Positions 27,494 through 36,876 of a stretch of DNA of 64,000 bases are shown here, piece after piece; position 1 is the first letter of the stretch, and each line of letters starts with the position of its first letter. Below the pieces are notes generated by a model. The model worked only from the letters and a program-made list of their open reading frames with translations, was not told the DNA's origin and made no database searches. Origin of the DNA: BPGX01 sp035405785 (GTDB taxonomy: Bacteria > Bacteroidota > Bacteroidia > B-17B0 > Aurantibacillaceae); NCBI GenBank assembly GCA_035405785.1, contig DAONJS010000007.1, positions 88,590 through 152,589 of the forward strand. The letters are read 5' to 3'. The position numbers and the translations under genes were made by a program.

Positions 27494-29059
27494 TCATTCT
27501 TCACTTTCCTTTGCTTCCATCATTGTTACCAATTTCTTATTAAGAATGAATAAAAGGATAGAAGCAATGCCTGACATTACAACAAATACCATAAAAAATT
27601 GATAGGCACTTGAAATTTCAAATCCAAGAAAATGAGTAGATTCTACAATACCTGTTTCAGGATTTTGAACTGGATATAATTTACTTAACATACCTGCAAA
27701 GTCGTTAGCCATAGCAGTACTCATAAACCAAATACCCATCAAAAGTGATGCTAAACGAGCTGGTGCTAATTTGGCAACCATTGATAAACCAATAGGTGAT
27801 AAACACAACTCACCTAATGTATGTAAAATATACATTGAGAACAACCAGAACATACTTACTTTTTGGTCTGCAGTTACACCTTTTACACCAAAAGCAATGA
27901 CAAGATATCCCATACTTAATAAGAACAAACCAATGGCTTGTTTAAGCGGAGAAGGTGGTTCTAAATTTCTTTGTCCTAACTTTGTCCATAGTACTGCAAA
28001 TAATGGTGCAAAAATAATAATGGCTAATGGATTAATGGATTGAAAATAACTGGCAGGCATTTCCCATCCAAAAATTACTCTATCAGTTTGGCGGTCTGCA
28101 AATAAAGTCAATGAAGCACCTGCTTGTTCAAATGCTGCCCAGAAGAAAATAACGAAAAATGCAATGATGTATATTACAGTAATTCTTGATTTTTCTACTT
28201 TTGTAAGTGTAGGGTCTGTAATGATGAAACCTGCGGCAGGAATTGATGTTCCAAAAATTATAGTACTTACAAAATTATTTCTTGTAAATGGAACAATGAA
28301 GTAAAATAAAAATAACATAGCAACATATATGATTACCCAAAGTAAAACTCTTCTTATATCAAATTCTTTAGGTGCGTTTGGATTTTTGTCAATGATTTCG
28401 TCTGTTTTATGTGATGGTTTGCCACCAATAGGTTCGCCTGTTGATGTTACAATATATTTATCTTTAAATAGAATGAATAAAACTAAACCGATAAGCATTC
28501 CAATACAAGCTGCTAAAAATCCCCATTTGTAATCAAATTTTTCTGCTAATGTACCACAAACTAATGGTGAAAAGAACGCTCCTAAATTAATGCCCATATA
28601 AAAAATAGAAAAAGCTGCATCAATTCTTTTATCATTTGGAGGATATAAACTATTTACCATTGTTGAGATATTTGGTTTGAAAAAACCATTTCCAATAACC
28701 AGTGCCAATAAACCTAAAAAGAATAATACACCTGCTGTTTGCCAATTAACTTCTCTTAATGAAGCACTTAAAAAAAGCAGAAATTGACCAATTGCCATTA
28801 CAAAACCACCAACTATGATTGAACGGCGATTACCCCAATATCTGTCAGAAATATAACCACCAATCAATGGCGTCAGATAAACCAATCCCGTGTAATTTCC
28901 GTAAATACCTGATGCAAAATTTTTATCATACAATAATGCTTTTGTCATATAAAGCATAAGTATTGCACGCATTCCGTAATAACTGAATCTTTCCCACATT
29001 TCTGTAAAGAATAATAAATATAAACCTTTAGGATGACCTGAATTAGATGATGTATTCAT
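27494..29059 (-). CDS. Proton-dependent oligopeptide transporter (POT/PTR family MFS)
   Basis: 521 residues, about 12-14 membrane helices. POT hallmarks: FTEMWERFSYYGMRAIL in helix 1 (ExxERFxYYG motif that couples protons), LTPLIGGYISDRYWGNRR, GNGFFKPNISTMVNSLY and FSIFYMGINLGAFFSPLVCG. Imports di- and tripeptides into the cytoplasm with protons. A cytoplasmic loop (about 205-235) is Lys/Asp-rich. Full length with no broken motif. Confidence 0.94.
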   Translation of the reverse strand: MNTSSNSGHPKGLYLLFFTEMWERFSYYGMRAILMLYMTKALLYDKNFASGIYGNYTGLVYLTPLIGGYISDRYWGNRRSIIVGGFVMAIGQFLLFLSASLREVNWQTAGVLFFLGLLALVIGNGFFKPNISTMVNSLYPPNDKRIDAAFSIFYMGINLGAFFSPLVCGTLAEKFDYKWGFLAACIGMLIGLVLFILFKDKYIVTSTGEPIGGKPSHKTDEIIDKNPNAPKEFDIRRVLLWVIIYVAMLFLFYFIVPFTRNNFVSTIIFGTSIPAAGFIITDPTLTKVEKSRITVIYIIAFFVIFFWAAFEQAGASLTLFADRQTDRVIFGWEMPASYFQSINPLAIIIFAPLFAVLWTKLGQRNLEPPSPLKQAIGLFLLSMGYLVIAFGVKGVTADQKVSMFWLFSMYILHTLGELCLSPIGLSMVAKLAPARLASLLMGIWFMSTAMANDFAGMLSKLYPVQNPETGIVESTHFLGFEISSAYQFFMVFVVMSGIASILLFILNKKLVTMMEAKESEE

Positions 29060-29148
29060 AGAATAAAAAATTTTAGCCCCAAATTAGCATAAAAATTTTG
29101 TTTTGAACAAAAAGAATTTGTTAAGTAAAATGAATGTTTTTATTTTTC

Positions 29149-29156
29149 TACATTTG
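29149..29156 (+). promoter_or_regulatory. TAnnTTTG promoter box for the SLC13 transporter
   Basis: TACATTTG, 34 nt upstream of the ATG at 29191. It lies inside the longer open frame that begins at 29134, which argues against that earlier start. Confidence 0.65.
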
Positions 29157-29190
29157 TGCTTTGAATTTGCCAATATTATTTGAAATAACA

Positions 29191-30624
29191 ATGCGTAAAT
29201 ATTTCTGGATAATTATTGCTCCTGTCATTTTTATTATATTTTGCTGGATGCGTCCACTTGGTGAAAGTATTCAATTAAATGGAATGGCAGGAATTGTTTT
29301 ATGGATGGCTATATGGTGGTTTTCTGAATGTGTGCATTTGGCTGTAACATCGCTTTTACCACTCATACTTGTTCCATTATGTGATATTGCTAGTATTAAA
29401 GAAGTTTCAAAGCAATATGGTGATAGCATCATATTTTTGTTTTTAGGTGGATTTTTAATTTCAATTGCTATTGAAAAATGGGATTTGCATAAACGGATTG
29501 CCAGAAGTATTTTAAAAGTAACAGGTAAATCAACCAATGGATTATTAGCAGGTGTAATGATTGCAACTTTTTTATTAAGCAACTGGATTAGTAATACTGC
29601 CACTGCATTAATGATGTTTGGTGTAATAATGGCTTTAATAAAAGAGACAGAGCATATTTTACATAAAAAAGAACATCATCTTTTAGCAAGTGCATTGATG
29701 CTTGGAATGGCTTATGCCGCAAGTATAGGAGGTATGGCAACGCCTGTAGGCACGCCACCAAATATGTATTTCTTTAAAGTATATCCATACTTACTAAATA
29801 ATTCTTTTTATATTAGTTTCTGGAAATGGATTTTGTTTTTTTTTCCTTTAAGTTTAATTATTCTTTTTGGGTGTTTTTGGATTTTGAAAATTTTAATTCT
29901 CAATAAAATTTCTACTCGTCAAATTGATTTTAAATCAATGGAAATTCATAGAGAATTTAAACTGACTTACGAGGAAAAAGTAGTAGGAAGTGTTTTTATT
30001 TTTACAGTGATATTGTGGCTAACAAGAGATATTAGTTTTGGAAATATCAAAGGATGGAAGTATTTATTAAATCATTCTGATTATATTGATGATTCAGTAG
30101 TTGCAATAACATCTGCTGTTTTGTTATTTATAATTCCAAGTAAAAAAAATAAAGGTCAAAGTATTTTAGAGTGGCAAGATGTAAAGCAATTGAAATATGA
30201 TATATTATTATTGTTTGGAGGTGGTTTTGCTTTAGCGTATGGTTTTGAAAAATCAGGATTGATGGGCTATTTGATAGAACCATTAAAATCTGTGAGTGAT
30301 ATTCATCCGTTTATTATTATATTGATAATTTGTATTGTTGTAGTAATAGTGAGTGAATTTGCATCTAATATTGCTTCGGTACAGTTAGCATTACCAGTTA
30401 TTTCAATAATTGCATTACAATTTGCAAATGATATATCTTTTGGAATAGTATTATCTTGTGTGCTTGCATCATCAGTGGGATTTATGTTGCCAGTAGCCAC
30501 AGCCCCAAACACTATCGCTTATGGAAGTGGTTATATTCCTTTACCATTTATGTTGAAAACAGGTTTTTGGTTAGATGTGTTTTGTATATTTACCATCACA
30601 ATTTATAGTTATTTTGTTTTATGA
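29191..30624 (+). CDS. SLC13 (DASS) family sodium-coupled anion symporter
   Basis: 477 residues from ATG 29191 (MRKYFWIIIAPV). About 11 membrane helices. The two Na+/substrate-binding clusters are present: SNWISNTATALMMF (SNT motif) with GGMATPVGTPPN in the first half, and FASNIASVQLALPV with PVATAPNTIAYGSG in the second. Members move dicarboxylates, citrate or sulfate with Na+; which one is not decidable here. The last 4 nt overlap the ATPase gene, implying coupled expression. Confidence 0.9.
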   Translation: MRKYFWIIIAPVIFIIFCWMRPLGESIQLNGMAGIVLWMAIWWFSECVHLAVTSLLPLILVPLCDIASIKEVSKQYGDSIIFLFLGGFLISIAIEKWDLHKRIARSILKVTGKSTNGLLAGVMIATFLLSNWISNTATALMMFGVIMALIKETEHILHKKEHHLLASALMLGMAYAASIGGMATPVGTPPNMYFFKVYPYLLNNSFYISFWKWILFFFPLSLIILFGCFWILKILILNKISTRQIDFKSMEIHREFKLTYEEKVVGSVFIFTVILWLTRDISFGNIKGWKYLLNHSDYIDDSVVAITSAVLLFIIPSKKNKGQSILEWQDVKQLKYDILLLFGGGFALAYGFEKSGLMGYLIEPLKSVSDIHPFIIILIICIVVVIVSEFASNIASVQLALPVISIIALQFANDISFGIVLSCVLASSVGFMLPVATAPNTIAYGSGYIPLPFMLKTGFWLDVFCIFTITIYSYFVL

Positions 30625-31274
30625 TTATTGCAGAAAATATAAAAAAGAAAATAGGTAATACTGAAATATTGAAAGGAATTTCTTTACAAATTAATCTATC
30701 AGAAGTAGTGAGTTTAGTAGGACCTTCAGGAGCGGGAAAATCTACATTGTTAAGTATTCTTGGGACATTAGATAAACCTTCAGAAGGAAAAGTTTTTATA
30801 GACAGAGAAGATATATTGAAAATGAATGAGAAAAAATTAGCGGCATTCAGAAATAAAAATATTGGATTTGTTTTTCAATTTCATCATTTGTTGCCCGAAT
30901 TTACAGCACTTGAAAATGTTTATATCCCAGCATTGATAAAGGGAGAAAGTAAGTCCATTGCAGAGCAAAGAGCAAAAGAATTATTAGATAGAGTGGGATT
31001 ATCACATAGAATAAATCATAAACCAACGGAGTTATCGGGAGGAGAACAGCAAAGAGTAGCTGTGGCGAGAGCATTGATTAATCAACCAAAAGTTATATTT
31101 GCTGATGAGCCAACGGGCAATTTAGATAGTCATAATGCAGAAGCATTGCATCAATTATTTTTTGAATTAAGAAAAGAATTTGGTCAAACATTTGTAATAG
31201 TTACTCACAATGAACATCTGGCTCAAATGGCCGATAGGACAATACATATAGTAGATGGAGTGATAGTGGAATGA
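30621..31274 (+). CDS. LolD-like ABC transporter ATP-binding protein
   Basis: 217 residues, a complete ABC ATPase of the LolD/MacB type. Walker A is GPSGAGKST, the Q-loop is FVFQFHHLLPEF, the signature is ELSGGEQQRVAVARAL and Walker B is VIFADEPTGNLDS with the catalytic Glu; the switch His is in VTHNEHL. LolD powers lipoprotein release from the inner membrane. No LolC/E permease gene lies in the window, so its partner must be encoded elsewhere. Convergent with the next gene, with only 5 nt between stops. Confidence 0.9.
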   Translation: MIIAENIKKKIGNTEILKGISLQINLSEVVSLVGPSGAGKSTLLSILGTLDKPSEGKVFIDREDILKMNEKKLAAFRNKNIGFVFQFHHLLPEFTALENVYIPALIKGESKSIAEQRAKELLDRVGLSHRINHKPTELSGGEQQRVAVARALINQPKVIFADEPTGNLDSHNAEALHQLFFELRKEFGQTFVIVTHNEHLAQMADRTIHIVDGVIVE

Positions 31275-31279
31275 GGTTA

Positions 31280-32794
31280 TTAAAGTGAATTTATTTCATT
31301 TTTTAATAATTCGTAATTAACAGGAGCATAAAAATAAGATGGGTCTAAATTATGATTATCATCTTTAGAAGTAGTGTTATTTATTTTATCAAGAATATTT
31401 TCATTGAGTTCTAATTTTTTTGCAACCCCTTTTTGAGTAATACCTTCTACATAATCCGAAAATAGTGGATGATTTAGAGCAAAATTGTGTTTGATATTAA
31501 ACATTAATGCATCAAAAAGTGTTGTAGAATAAATTGAGAAATGAGCATTAGAAATTTGAAAAAGCCATTCTAATGGATAGTTAACAATATAAATGTTTGA
31601 AAAACTTTTGTCAATAAAATTAGAAATATCTTGTGTAGCACTTGGATGTGGCTTAATTACGATAGCGGCAGATTGATTTTTTTGTTTCATATCTTTAGCT
31701 AAAAAATTGATGTATTCAGCAAGATGATGTTCTAAATTTTTTTGTGCAGTAGCAAAGATAATGTAAGAATAATTTTGAGAAAGTTGAGCTTGAAAGTTTT
31801 GGAATTCTTTTGAAAATTCTTTTGGATAATAGAGATAGTATCCAAAAACTTTTATTTGTTCTTCGGAGTACTCATTGCCTTTTAATAATACCGATTTCCA
31901 GTATTGACCGTAAGTCCATATTTCATCAGCAAAAAGAGCTTTTTCTTTTACAGGTATTATATTTTTATTATAAACATAAAACATATCTTCTTCAGCAATT
32001 AGTCCGTGTTGAAGTTCTATTACTTTTATTCCTCTTTTTTTGAGGGCGTAGATGAGACCTTCTTTTTGATAGTGTGGAATTACAAATGCTAACTTTAAGT
32101 TAGAGTAAAAATCTAAGATGTATCTATATGTTCTATATTCTTGCCAAAAAATTTGAATAATTTCTTCTAATATCTTTTTCTTTTCTTTGCTTAAAGAAAT
32201 TTCGGAAATAATTTTTTTGTATGTTTTTCTTATGTGAAATAAAAATTTTTTATCATCTTCATTTAGAGGAAGTATTGATAAAAATGGATAAATATCTTTT
32301 AAATTTAAATCATAATCTAAAGGTGAAAAAAGTTGTGTAGTATTAAATGTAACAAATGATTTATTATTACTTTTCAGATAATTTTTGATGTTTTCATAGT
32401 ATTTTGATTTTATAGTATCAAGAACATTTATTTTTCCAATAATATCAGGACTTACTAATGTGACGTGTTTAGATAAAAACTTTACATTATAAGGGTTTGT
32501 GTATCTATCTGTATCACCTATAAAAATAGAAGCATCTTTTTTTGCCAATATTTTTCTATCAAATTTGTAATTTCTTTTAAGTTTTAATCTTTTAATGAAA
32601 AAAATAAAATTAATCAAAAAATTAGGTAGTTTCCAGAATGGTCTTGCATTAAAACCATGTTCTCTAAAAATAGCATATTGAAATAATTTAATGATATTAA
32701 AATCATTACAATTAAATAATGTTGGATTACCAATTAAAGTGTTAAATTTATTTTTTTTATCTGTGAACTTCTCTGATATTTTTGTTACTGACAT
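31280..32794 (-). CDS. Putative GT-B-like surface-polysaccharide glycosyltransferase
   Basis: 504 residues, no signal peptide. The best landmarks are in the second half: AFVIPHYQKEGLIYALKKRG, IKVIELQHGLI (near 265), AAIVIKPHPSA and IYSTTLFDALMF. The ELQHG and KPHP motifs recur in capsule/sialyl- and CDP-glycerol-type GT-B enzymes, which suggests a nucleotide-sugar-dependent transferase. I do not recognise a specific subfamily. It is the last gene of the glyS operon and its ATG overlaps the stop of the DUF4910 gene by 1 nt, a partner also found in glycan loci. Function by inference only. Confidence 0.7.
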   Translation of the reverse strand: MSVTKISEKFTDKKNKFNTLIGNPTLFNCNDFNIIKLFQYAIFREHGFNARPFWKLPNFLINFIFFIKRLKLKRNYKFDRKILAKKDASIFIGDTDRYTNPYNVKFLSKHVTLVSPDIIGKINVLDTIKSKYYENIKNYLKSNNKSFVTFNTTQLFSPLDYDLNLKDIYPFLSILPLNEDDKKFLFHIRKTYKKIISEISLSKEKKKILEEIIQIFWQEYRTYRYILDFYSNLKLAFVIPHYQKEGLIYALKKRGIKVIELQHGLIAEEDMFYVYNKNIIPVKEKALFADEIWTYGQYWKSVLLKGNEYSEEQIKVFGYYLYYPKEFSKEFQNFQAQLSQNYSYIIFATAQKNLEHHLAEYINFLAKDMKQKNQSAAIVIKPHPSATQDISNFIDKSFSNIYIVNYPLEWLFQISNAHFSIYSTTLFDALMFNIKHNFALNHPLFSDYVEGITQKGVAKKLELNENILDKINNTTSKDDNHNLDPSYFYAPVNYELLKNEINSL

Positions 32795-34053
32795 TATTGA
32801 ATTAAATTATTTTCCTTTAATAAATCTACTACCACTTTTAAGTTACTCACATTCATTTTAATTCTTTCTGCTATATCAATTAAATCGTTTGTACCATCGC
32901 TATATTGTAAAACATACATCATTTTCATTATTTCATCACGGGAGAAATTTTCAGTGTATAATCCTCTTTTGCCTAACTGTGGCTCGCCGTAAGGTATTTG
33001 ATTAATATAAGTATCATTCAGTTCTAAATTTAAAACGATATTAAAATACATTTCAACACTTTCAGATAATGCTTTAAATGATATAAATTCTTTGTTATCT
33101 AATGATGTGTGATATTCAGGAAATTGTCCATAAGGTGTTCTCATTAACGATCCTACAGGTAAATTAAATGCTGGCGAACAATATTGTCTTTCATCGCTTC
33201 CTCCTGGATAGAAAGGTAATACTCTGAATGGCTTCTTTGAATGTTTGAGTGTATGAATGGCCACTTTGTCTGCTAATGTATTGCCATATTTGCTTTGTTT
33301 GTAATGAAAAATGCCTCTATCACCAATGCATGTGATAACATATCCTGCCTTACAATGCTTTTTCAAATGTTCACCATTCAATTTCAAGTAAGTAAGAGCA
33401 CCAATTGTTTCGGGGATAAATACAAAACGATAAGTATATTTTCTATTTTTTAGTGATGCAATTTTTTGATACAAAAACATTGCAACAAGTGGTCCAGAAA
33501 GTTCATTATTTGCCATACTTGGATGGCATACATAAGTTGAAAAAAGTATTTCATCATTTCGCTCACCTTCTAAAATAACATCTGCGTAAGTAAGGTGTCC
33601 ATTTTCTAAACGACTATCTATAAATACTTCATATTCGCCACTTTGAGGTAATGTTTTATATTCATCATAAGTTATACAAAAGCCCCAATTTTCTTTGTAA
33701 TATGAAGTAACATAAGGAATAGCATTTGGCTTGTTGGGTAAAGTGTGTAAATGTTTTGATAATTCTTCAAATGAGATTTTTTTGTGAATTGGAGTAGAGT
33801 AATTTACAATGTGTAAATTGTGTTTTTTAAAATCACAGATTTTTCTTCCATCTGGTGTGATAATGTATGCATCATTTATATTCCATTCTTTGGGAATATT
33901 CCAATCAAAAATTTCAGTGCCACTTGGAATTTCATAAATTTTCAAAGGCACAACTTCAGAGATAATTGACAAAGTTTCTCTTACGCCATTTCCTGTAATA
34001 CTCCTGCAAATGGGAAATAATCTGTCAAAATATGATTCTAAAATTTTTTCCAT
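32794..34053 (-). CDS. DUF4910/DUF2172 aminopeptidase-like protein with C-terminal winged helix
   Basis: 419 residues. The family (DUF4910, M28-like fold with a DUF2172 insertion and a C-terminal HTH) is recognised by LFPICRSITGNGVRETL, WNINDAYIITPDGR, TYVCHPSMANNELSGP, VFIPETIGALTYLKLN, YPGGSDERQYCSP and PEYHTSLDN; the His/Glu/Asp residues in these would bind Zn. The winged helix occupies about 360-415. Homologues occur in surface polysaccharide clusters, but the biochemical role is not established to my knowledge. Sits between HMG-CoA lyase (1 nt apart) and the GT-B-like gene. Confidence 0.85.
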   Translation of the reverse strand: MEKILESYFDRLFPICRSITGNGVRETLSIISEVVPLKIYEIPSGTEIFDWNIPKEWNINDAYIITPDGRKICDFKKHNLHIVNYSTPIHKKISFEELSKHLHTLPNKPNAIPYVTSYYKENWGFCITYDEYKTLPQSGEYEVFIDSRLENGHLTYADVILEGERNDEILFSTYVCHPSMANNELSGPLVAMFLYQKIASLKNRKYTYRFVFIPETIGALTYLKLNGEHLKKHCKAGYVITCIGDRGIFHYKQSKYGNTLADKVAIHTLKHSKKPFRVLPFYPGGSDERQYCSPAFNLPVGSLMRTPYGQFPEYHTSLDNKEFISFKALSESVEMYFNIVLNLELNDTYINQIPYGEPQLGKRGLYTENFSRDEIMKMMYVLQYSDGTNDLIDIAERIKMNVSNLKVVVDLLKENNLIQ

Positions 34054-34054
34054 T

Positions 34055-34915
34055 TTAATGATATTGATTAAAAATTTGTGTGGCTAAATCTTGTGCTTTT
34101 TTCAGTTTATTTTTATCAATATTAAGTGTAATGTTATTTTTTTCTGCAAATGTAATAATTGTTTCAGTAGAGATATTTCCTGTTAGTTCATCTTTTGCCA
34201 TAGGACAGCCGCCCATTCCTAATAACGCACTATCAAAGTATCTGCAACCACTTTCATAAGCCGCTTGTATTTTTTCATAAGCCGTTGTAGGTGTTGAATG
34301 TAAATGTGCAATCCATTTAATTTGTGGTAGTTCATTGATTAAATGTGTAAATAGATATTTTATATTTTCAACAGTAGAGCAACCAATAGTATCGGCAAGA
34401 GCAATGTCTTCAATGGACATATCGTATAATTTTTTTGCCATTGCAATTACTTTCTCTGCGTTCCATTCTTCATTATATGGATTTCCAAATGCCATAGAAA
34501 GATACACTCTCAATTTTTTGTTGTGCTTTTGACAAAGGTTTTGAATTTCATTAATTCTTTCAAATGCTTCTGAAATGCTTGCATTTGTATTTCTTTGTTG
34601 AAATGTTTCAGATACAGAAAGTGGGAATCCTAAATAAGATACATTTTCAAATTTGCAGGCATCTTCTGCACCTCTGTAATTTGCCACAATAGCAAGGAGT
34701 TTTGTAGATGTATTACTTATTAAATTTGGTGTAATTTGTGGTGTGTCTTGCATTTGTGGAATTGCTTTTGGAGATACAAAACTTCCGTAATCCAAATAAT
34801 CAAATCCAACATCCATCAATGTTTGGAGATATTCTTGTTTTAATTCAGTAGGGATAAAAGTTTTGATGCCTTGCATTGCATCTCTTGGACATTCTGTAAT
34901 GTGAATAGTGTTCAT
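34055..34915 (-). CDS. Hydroxymethylglutaryl-CoA lyase family protein
   Basis: 286 residues, an HMGL-type TIM barrel. Motifs: ITECPRDAMQGI at the start (Arg-Asp at the catalytic metal), YLDYGSFVSPKAIPQM, IALADTIGCSTVENI, WIAHLHSTPTTAYEKI (His-x-His metal ligands) and LGMGGCPMAKDELTGNISTE with the loop Cys used by lyases. HMG-CoA lyase splits HMG-CoA to acetoacetate and acetyl-CoA in leucine degradation. ECPRDAMQ instead of the usual EVGPRDGLQ is a mild divergence. It overlaps pyrD by 4 nt. Confidence 0.88.
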   Translation of the reverse strand: MNTIHITECPRDAMQGIKTFIPTELKQEYLQTLMDVGFDYLDYGSFVSPKAIPQMQDTPQITPNLISNTSTKLLAIVANYRGAEDACKFENVSYLGFPLSVSETFQQRNTNASISEAFERINEIQNLCQKHNKKLRVYLSMAFGNPYNEEWNAEKVIAMAKKLYDMSIEDIALADTIGCSTVENIKYLFTHLINELPQIKWIAHLHSTPTTAYEKIQAAYESGCRYFDSALLGMGGCPMAKDELTGNISTETIITFAEKNNITLNIDKNKLKKAQDLATQIFNQYH

Positions 34916-35946
34916 ACATTTAATTTTTTTCTGATTTCTGTAATGATAGCAGGGCCTTTGTAAATGAATGATGTGTAAATTTCAATAGCGTTTGCACCAG
35001 CGTTAATCATCTGTTGGGCTTTTTCAGCAGAGTCAATGCCGCCTACTGCAATGATTATTTTATCTGATGGAATGAGTTTTGATAATTTACTTACAACAGC
35101 CAAACTTTTTTCAAACAATGGTTTTCCGCTTAATCCGCCATTTCCATATTTATCAATATTTTTCTCGTGTATTAAATTATCGCGAGTGATAGTAGTGTTG
35201 GTTGCTATAATGCCAGTAATATTTGTTTGTTTAATCACATCTACAATATCATTTAATTGTTCATCTGTGAGGTCAGGAGCAATTTTTAATAGTATAGGTT
35301 TTGGAGTATTATGTTTTGTTACAAATTTTTTTTCTTCTTCTTTTAATGCAGATAAAATTTTAATAAGCGGTTCTTTTTCTTGTAAATTGCGTAAATTAGG
35401 TGTATTAGGAGAACTTACATTGACAACAAAATAATCTGCAACATCATATAATTCATTAAAACATTTAATATAATCTTCAACTGCTTTTTCGTTTGGAGTA
35501 TCTTTATTTTTTCCGATGTTTGCACCAATAATAATATTCTTTGGTTTATTTAATAATCTCTTTTTTATAGCCAAAACACCATCATTATTAAAGCCCATTC
35601 TGTTTATAATTGCTTCATCTTTAATTAATCTGAACAAGCGAGGTTTTGGGTTTCCAGATTGTGGTCGTGGTGTAACTGTTCCTATTTCAATAAATTGAAA
35701 TCCAAGTGCTGCAAGGGCTTTGTAATGTTTAGCATTTTTATCTAATCCTGCGGCTAAACCAACTTTTATATTTTCAAATAAATTTGAAGGATTGATTTTT
35801 GTTTCAGGATAATTGGGGACATTAAAAATGAATTTAAAAACTTTTTTAGGTAAAATTTTATACAAACAACTCAATGCAGATAAGCCCAAATTGTGAGCCC
35901 TTTCAGCATCAAGGATGAATAAGATATTTCTTAATAAGTTATACAT
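34912..35946 (-). CDS. pyrD: Dihydroorotate dehydrogenase (quinone), class 2
   Basis: 344 residues. N-terminal membrane-associating helices (about 1-45) define class 2. FMN and substrate motifs are KVGLAAGLDKNAKHYKAL, IEIGTVTPRPQSGNPKPRLF, MGFNNDG, VVNVSSPNTPNLR with the catalytic Ser, and IIAVGGIDSAEKA plus IYTSFIYKGP. Oxidises dihydroorotate to orotate, passing electrons to the quinone pool; this fits the quinone-linked SDH in the window. Its start overlaps the fmt stop by 16 nt. Confidence 0.95.
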   Translation of the reverse strand: MYNLLRNILFILDAERAHNLGLSALSCLYKILPKKVFKFIFNVPNYPETKINPSNLFENIKVGLAAGLDKNAKHYKALAALGFQFIEIGTVTPRPQSGNPKPRLFRLIKDEAIINRMGFNNDGVLAIKKRLLNKPKNIIIGANIGKNKDTPNEKAVEDYIKCFNELYDVADYFVVNVSSPNTPNLRNLQEKEPLIKILSALKEEEKKFVTKHNTPKPILLKIAPDLTDEQLNDIVDVIKQTNITGIIATNTTITRDNLIHEKNIDKYGNGGLSGKPLFEKSLAVVSKLSKLIPSDKIIIAVGGIDSAEKAQQMINAGANAIEIYTSFIYKGPAIITEIRKKLNV

Positions 35947-36875
35947 TCTTTTGATGTAATTTTATTTCCTCTTAAAAATTCTTGAACAGACATTGATTTT
36001 TTGCCTTCGGGCTGGATAGTTTGAATATCAATAAAACCGTCCTTTACAGCCACTTTAATATAATTTTTATCGTCAGTTAATATACTACCTATTGAATATG
36101 AATGTGTATCAGATATTTTTTCAGCCCATAATATTTTGCAATAAAGTTTTTTTTGGTTTATTTCAAAGTATGTGTGTGCTGCAGGATATGGAGATAATCC
36201 TCGAATAAAATTGTAAATGTTTTCTGCAATATTATTCCAGTTGATTTTGCAGAACTCTTTTGTAATCTTTGGAGCATAAGATGCTTCACTATCATTTTGT
36301 GGCTTTAATTCTAATTGATTTTTTTCTAATAAATTCAATGTATATAACATTACATCTGCACCTATTATCATTAATTTATCGTGAAGTGTTCCTGCTGTGT
36401 CTTTTTCATCTATTGTGATTTTCTTTTGCAATGCGATATTTCCTGTGTCAATGTCTTTCTGTATTTTGAAAGTAGTAACACCTGTTTCTTTTTCACCATT
36501 GATAATTGCAAAATTAATAGGTGCTGCACCTCTGTATTTTGGCAAAAGTGAAGCGTGAAGATTGAATGTCCCTAATGGCGGCATATTCCAAACAGATTCT
36601 GGTAACATTCTAAATGCTACTACTACAAAAACATCAGCATTGAAAGATTGTAATTGATTTAAAAAGTTTTTATCGGATAATTTTTCTGGTTGTAATACAG
36701 GAAGTTGATGAGATACAGCAAATTGTTTAACAGCACTTGAAGTAATTTTTAATCCTCTGCCTGCAGGTTTATCGGGCGTTGTAACAACAGCCAATACATT
36801 GTGATGTTGAATAATTTTTTCAAGGGTAGGCACAGCAAATTGAGGTGTGCCCATAAAAACAACCTTTAATGCCAT
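35931..36875 (-). CDS. fmt: Methionyl-tRNA formyltransferase
   Basis: 314 residues from ATG 36875 (MALKVVFMGTPQFA), 1 nt after the glyS stop; the upstream in-frame Met at 36935 lies inside glyS and was rejected. Formylates initiator Met-tRNA. Motifs: VVTTPDKPAGRG, TFNLHASLLPKYRGAAPI (Asn-His of the catalytic site), FKIQKDIDTGNI with the catalytic Asp, and the C-terminal OB-fold (about 205-310). Full length. Confidence 0.95.
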   Translation of the reverse strand: MALKVVFMGTPQFAVPTLEKIIQHHNVLAVVTTPDKPAGRGLKITSSAVKQFAVSHQLPVLQPEKLSDKNFLNQLQSFNADVFVVVAFRMLPESVWNMPPLGTFNLHASLLPKYRGAAPINFAIINGEKETGVTTFKIQKDIDTGNIALQKKITIDEKDTAGTLHDKLMIIGADVMLYTLNLLEKNQLELKPQNDSEASYAPKITKEFCKINWNNIAENIYNFIRGLSPYPAAHTYFEINQKKLYCKILWAEKISDTHSYSIGSILTDDKNYIKVAVKDGFIDIQTIQPEGKKSMSVQEFLRGNKITSKECITY

Positions 36876-36876
36876 A

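Noticed and set aside
35036..35434. Plus-strand open frame of about 130 codons inside pyrD
   Set aside because: pyrD motifs on the other strand are complete; the plus frame has no start signal or recognisable motif.
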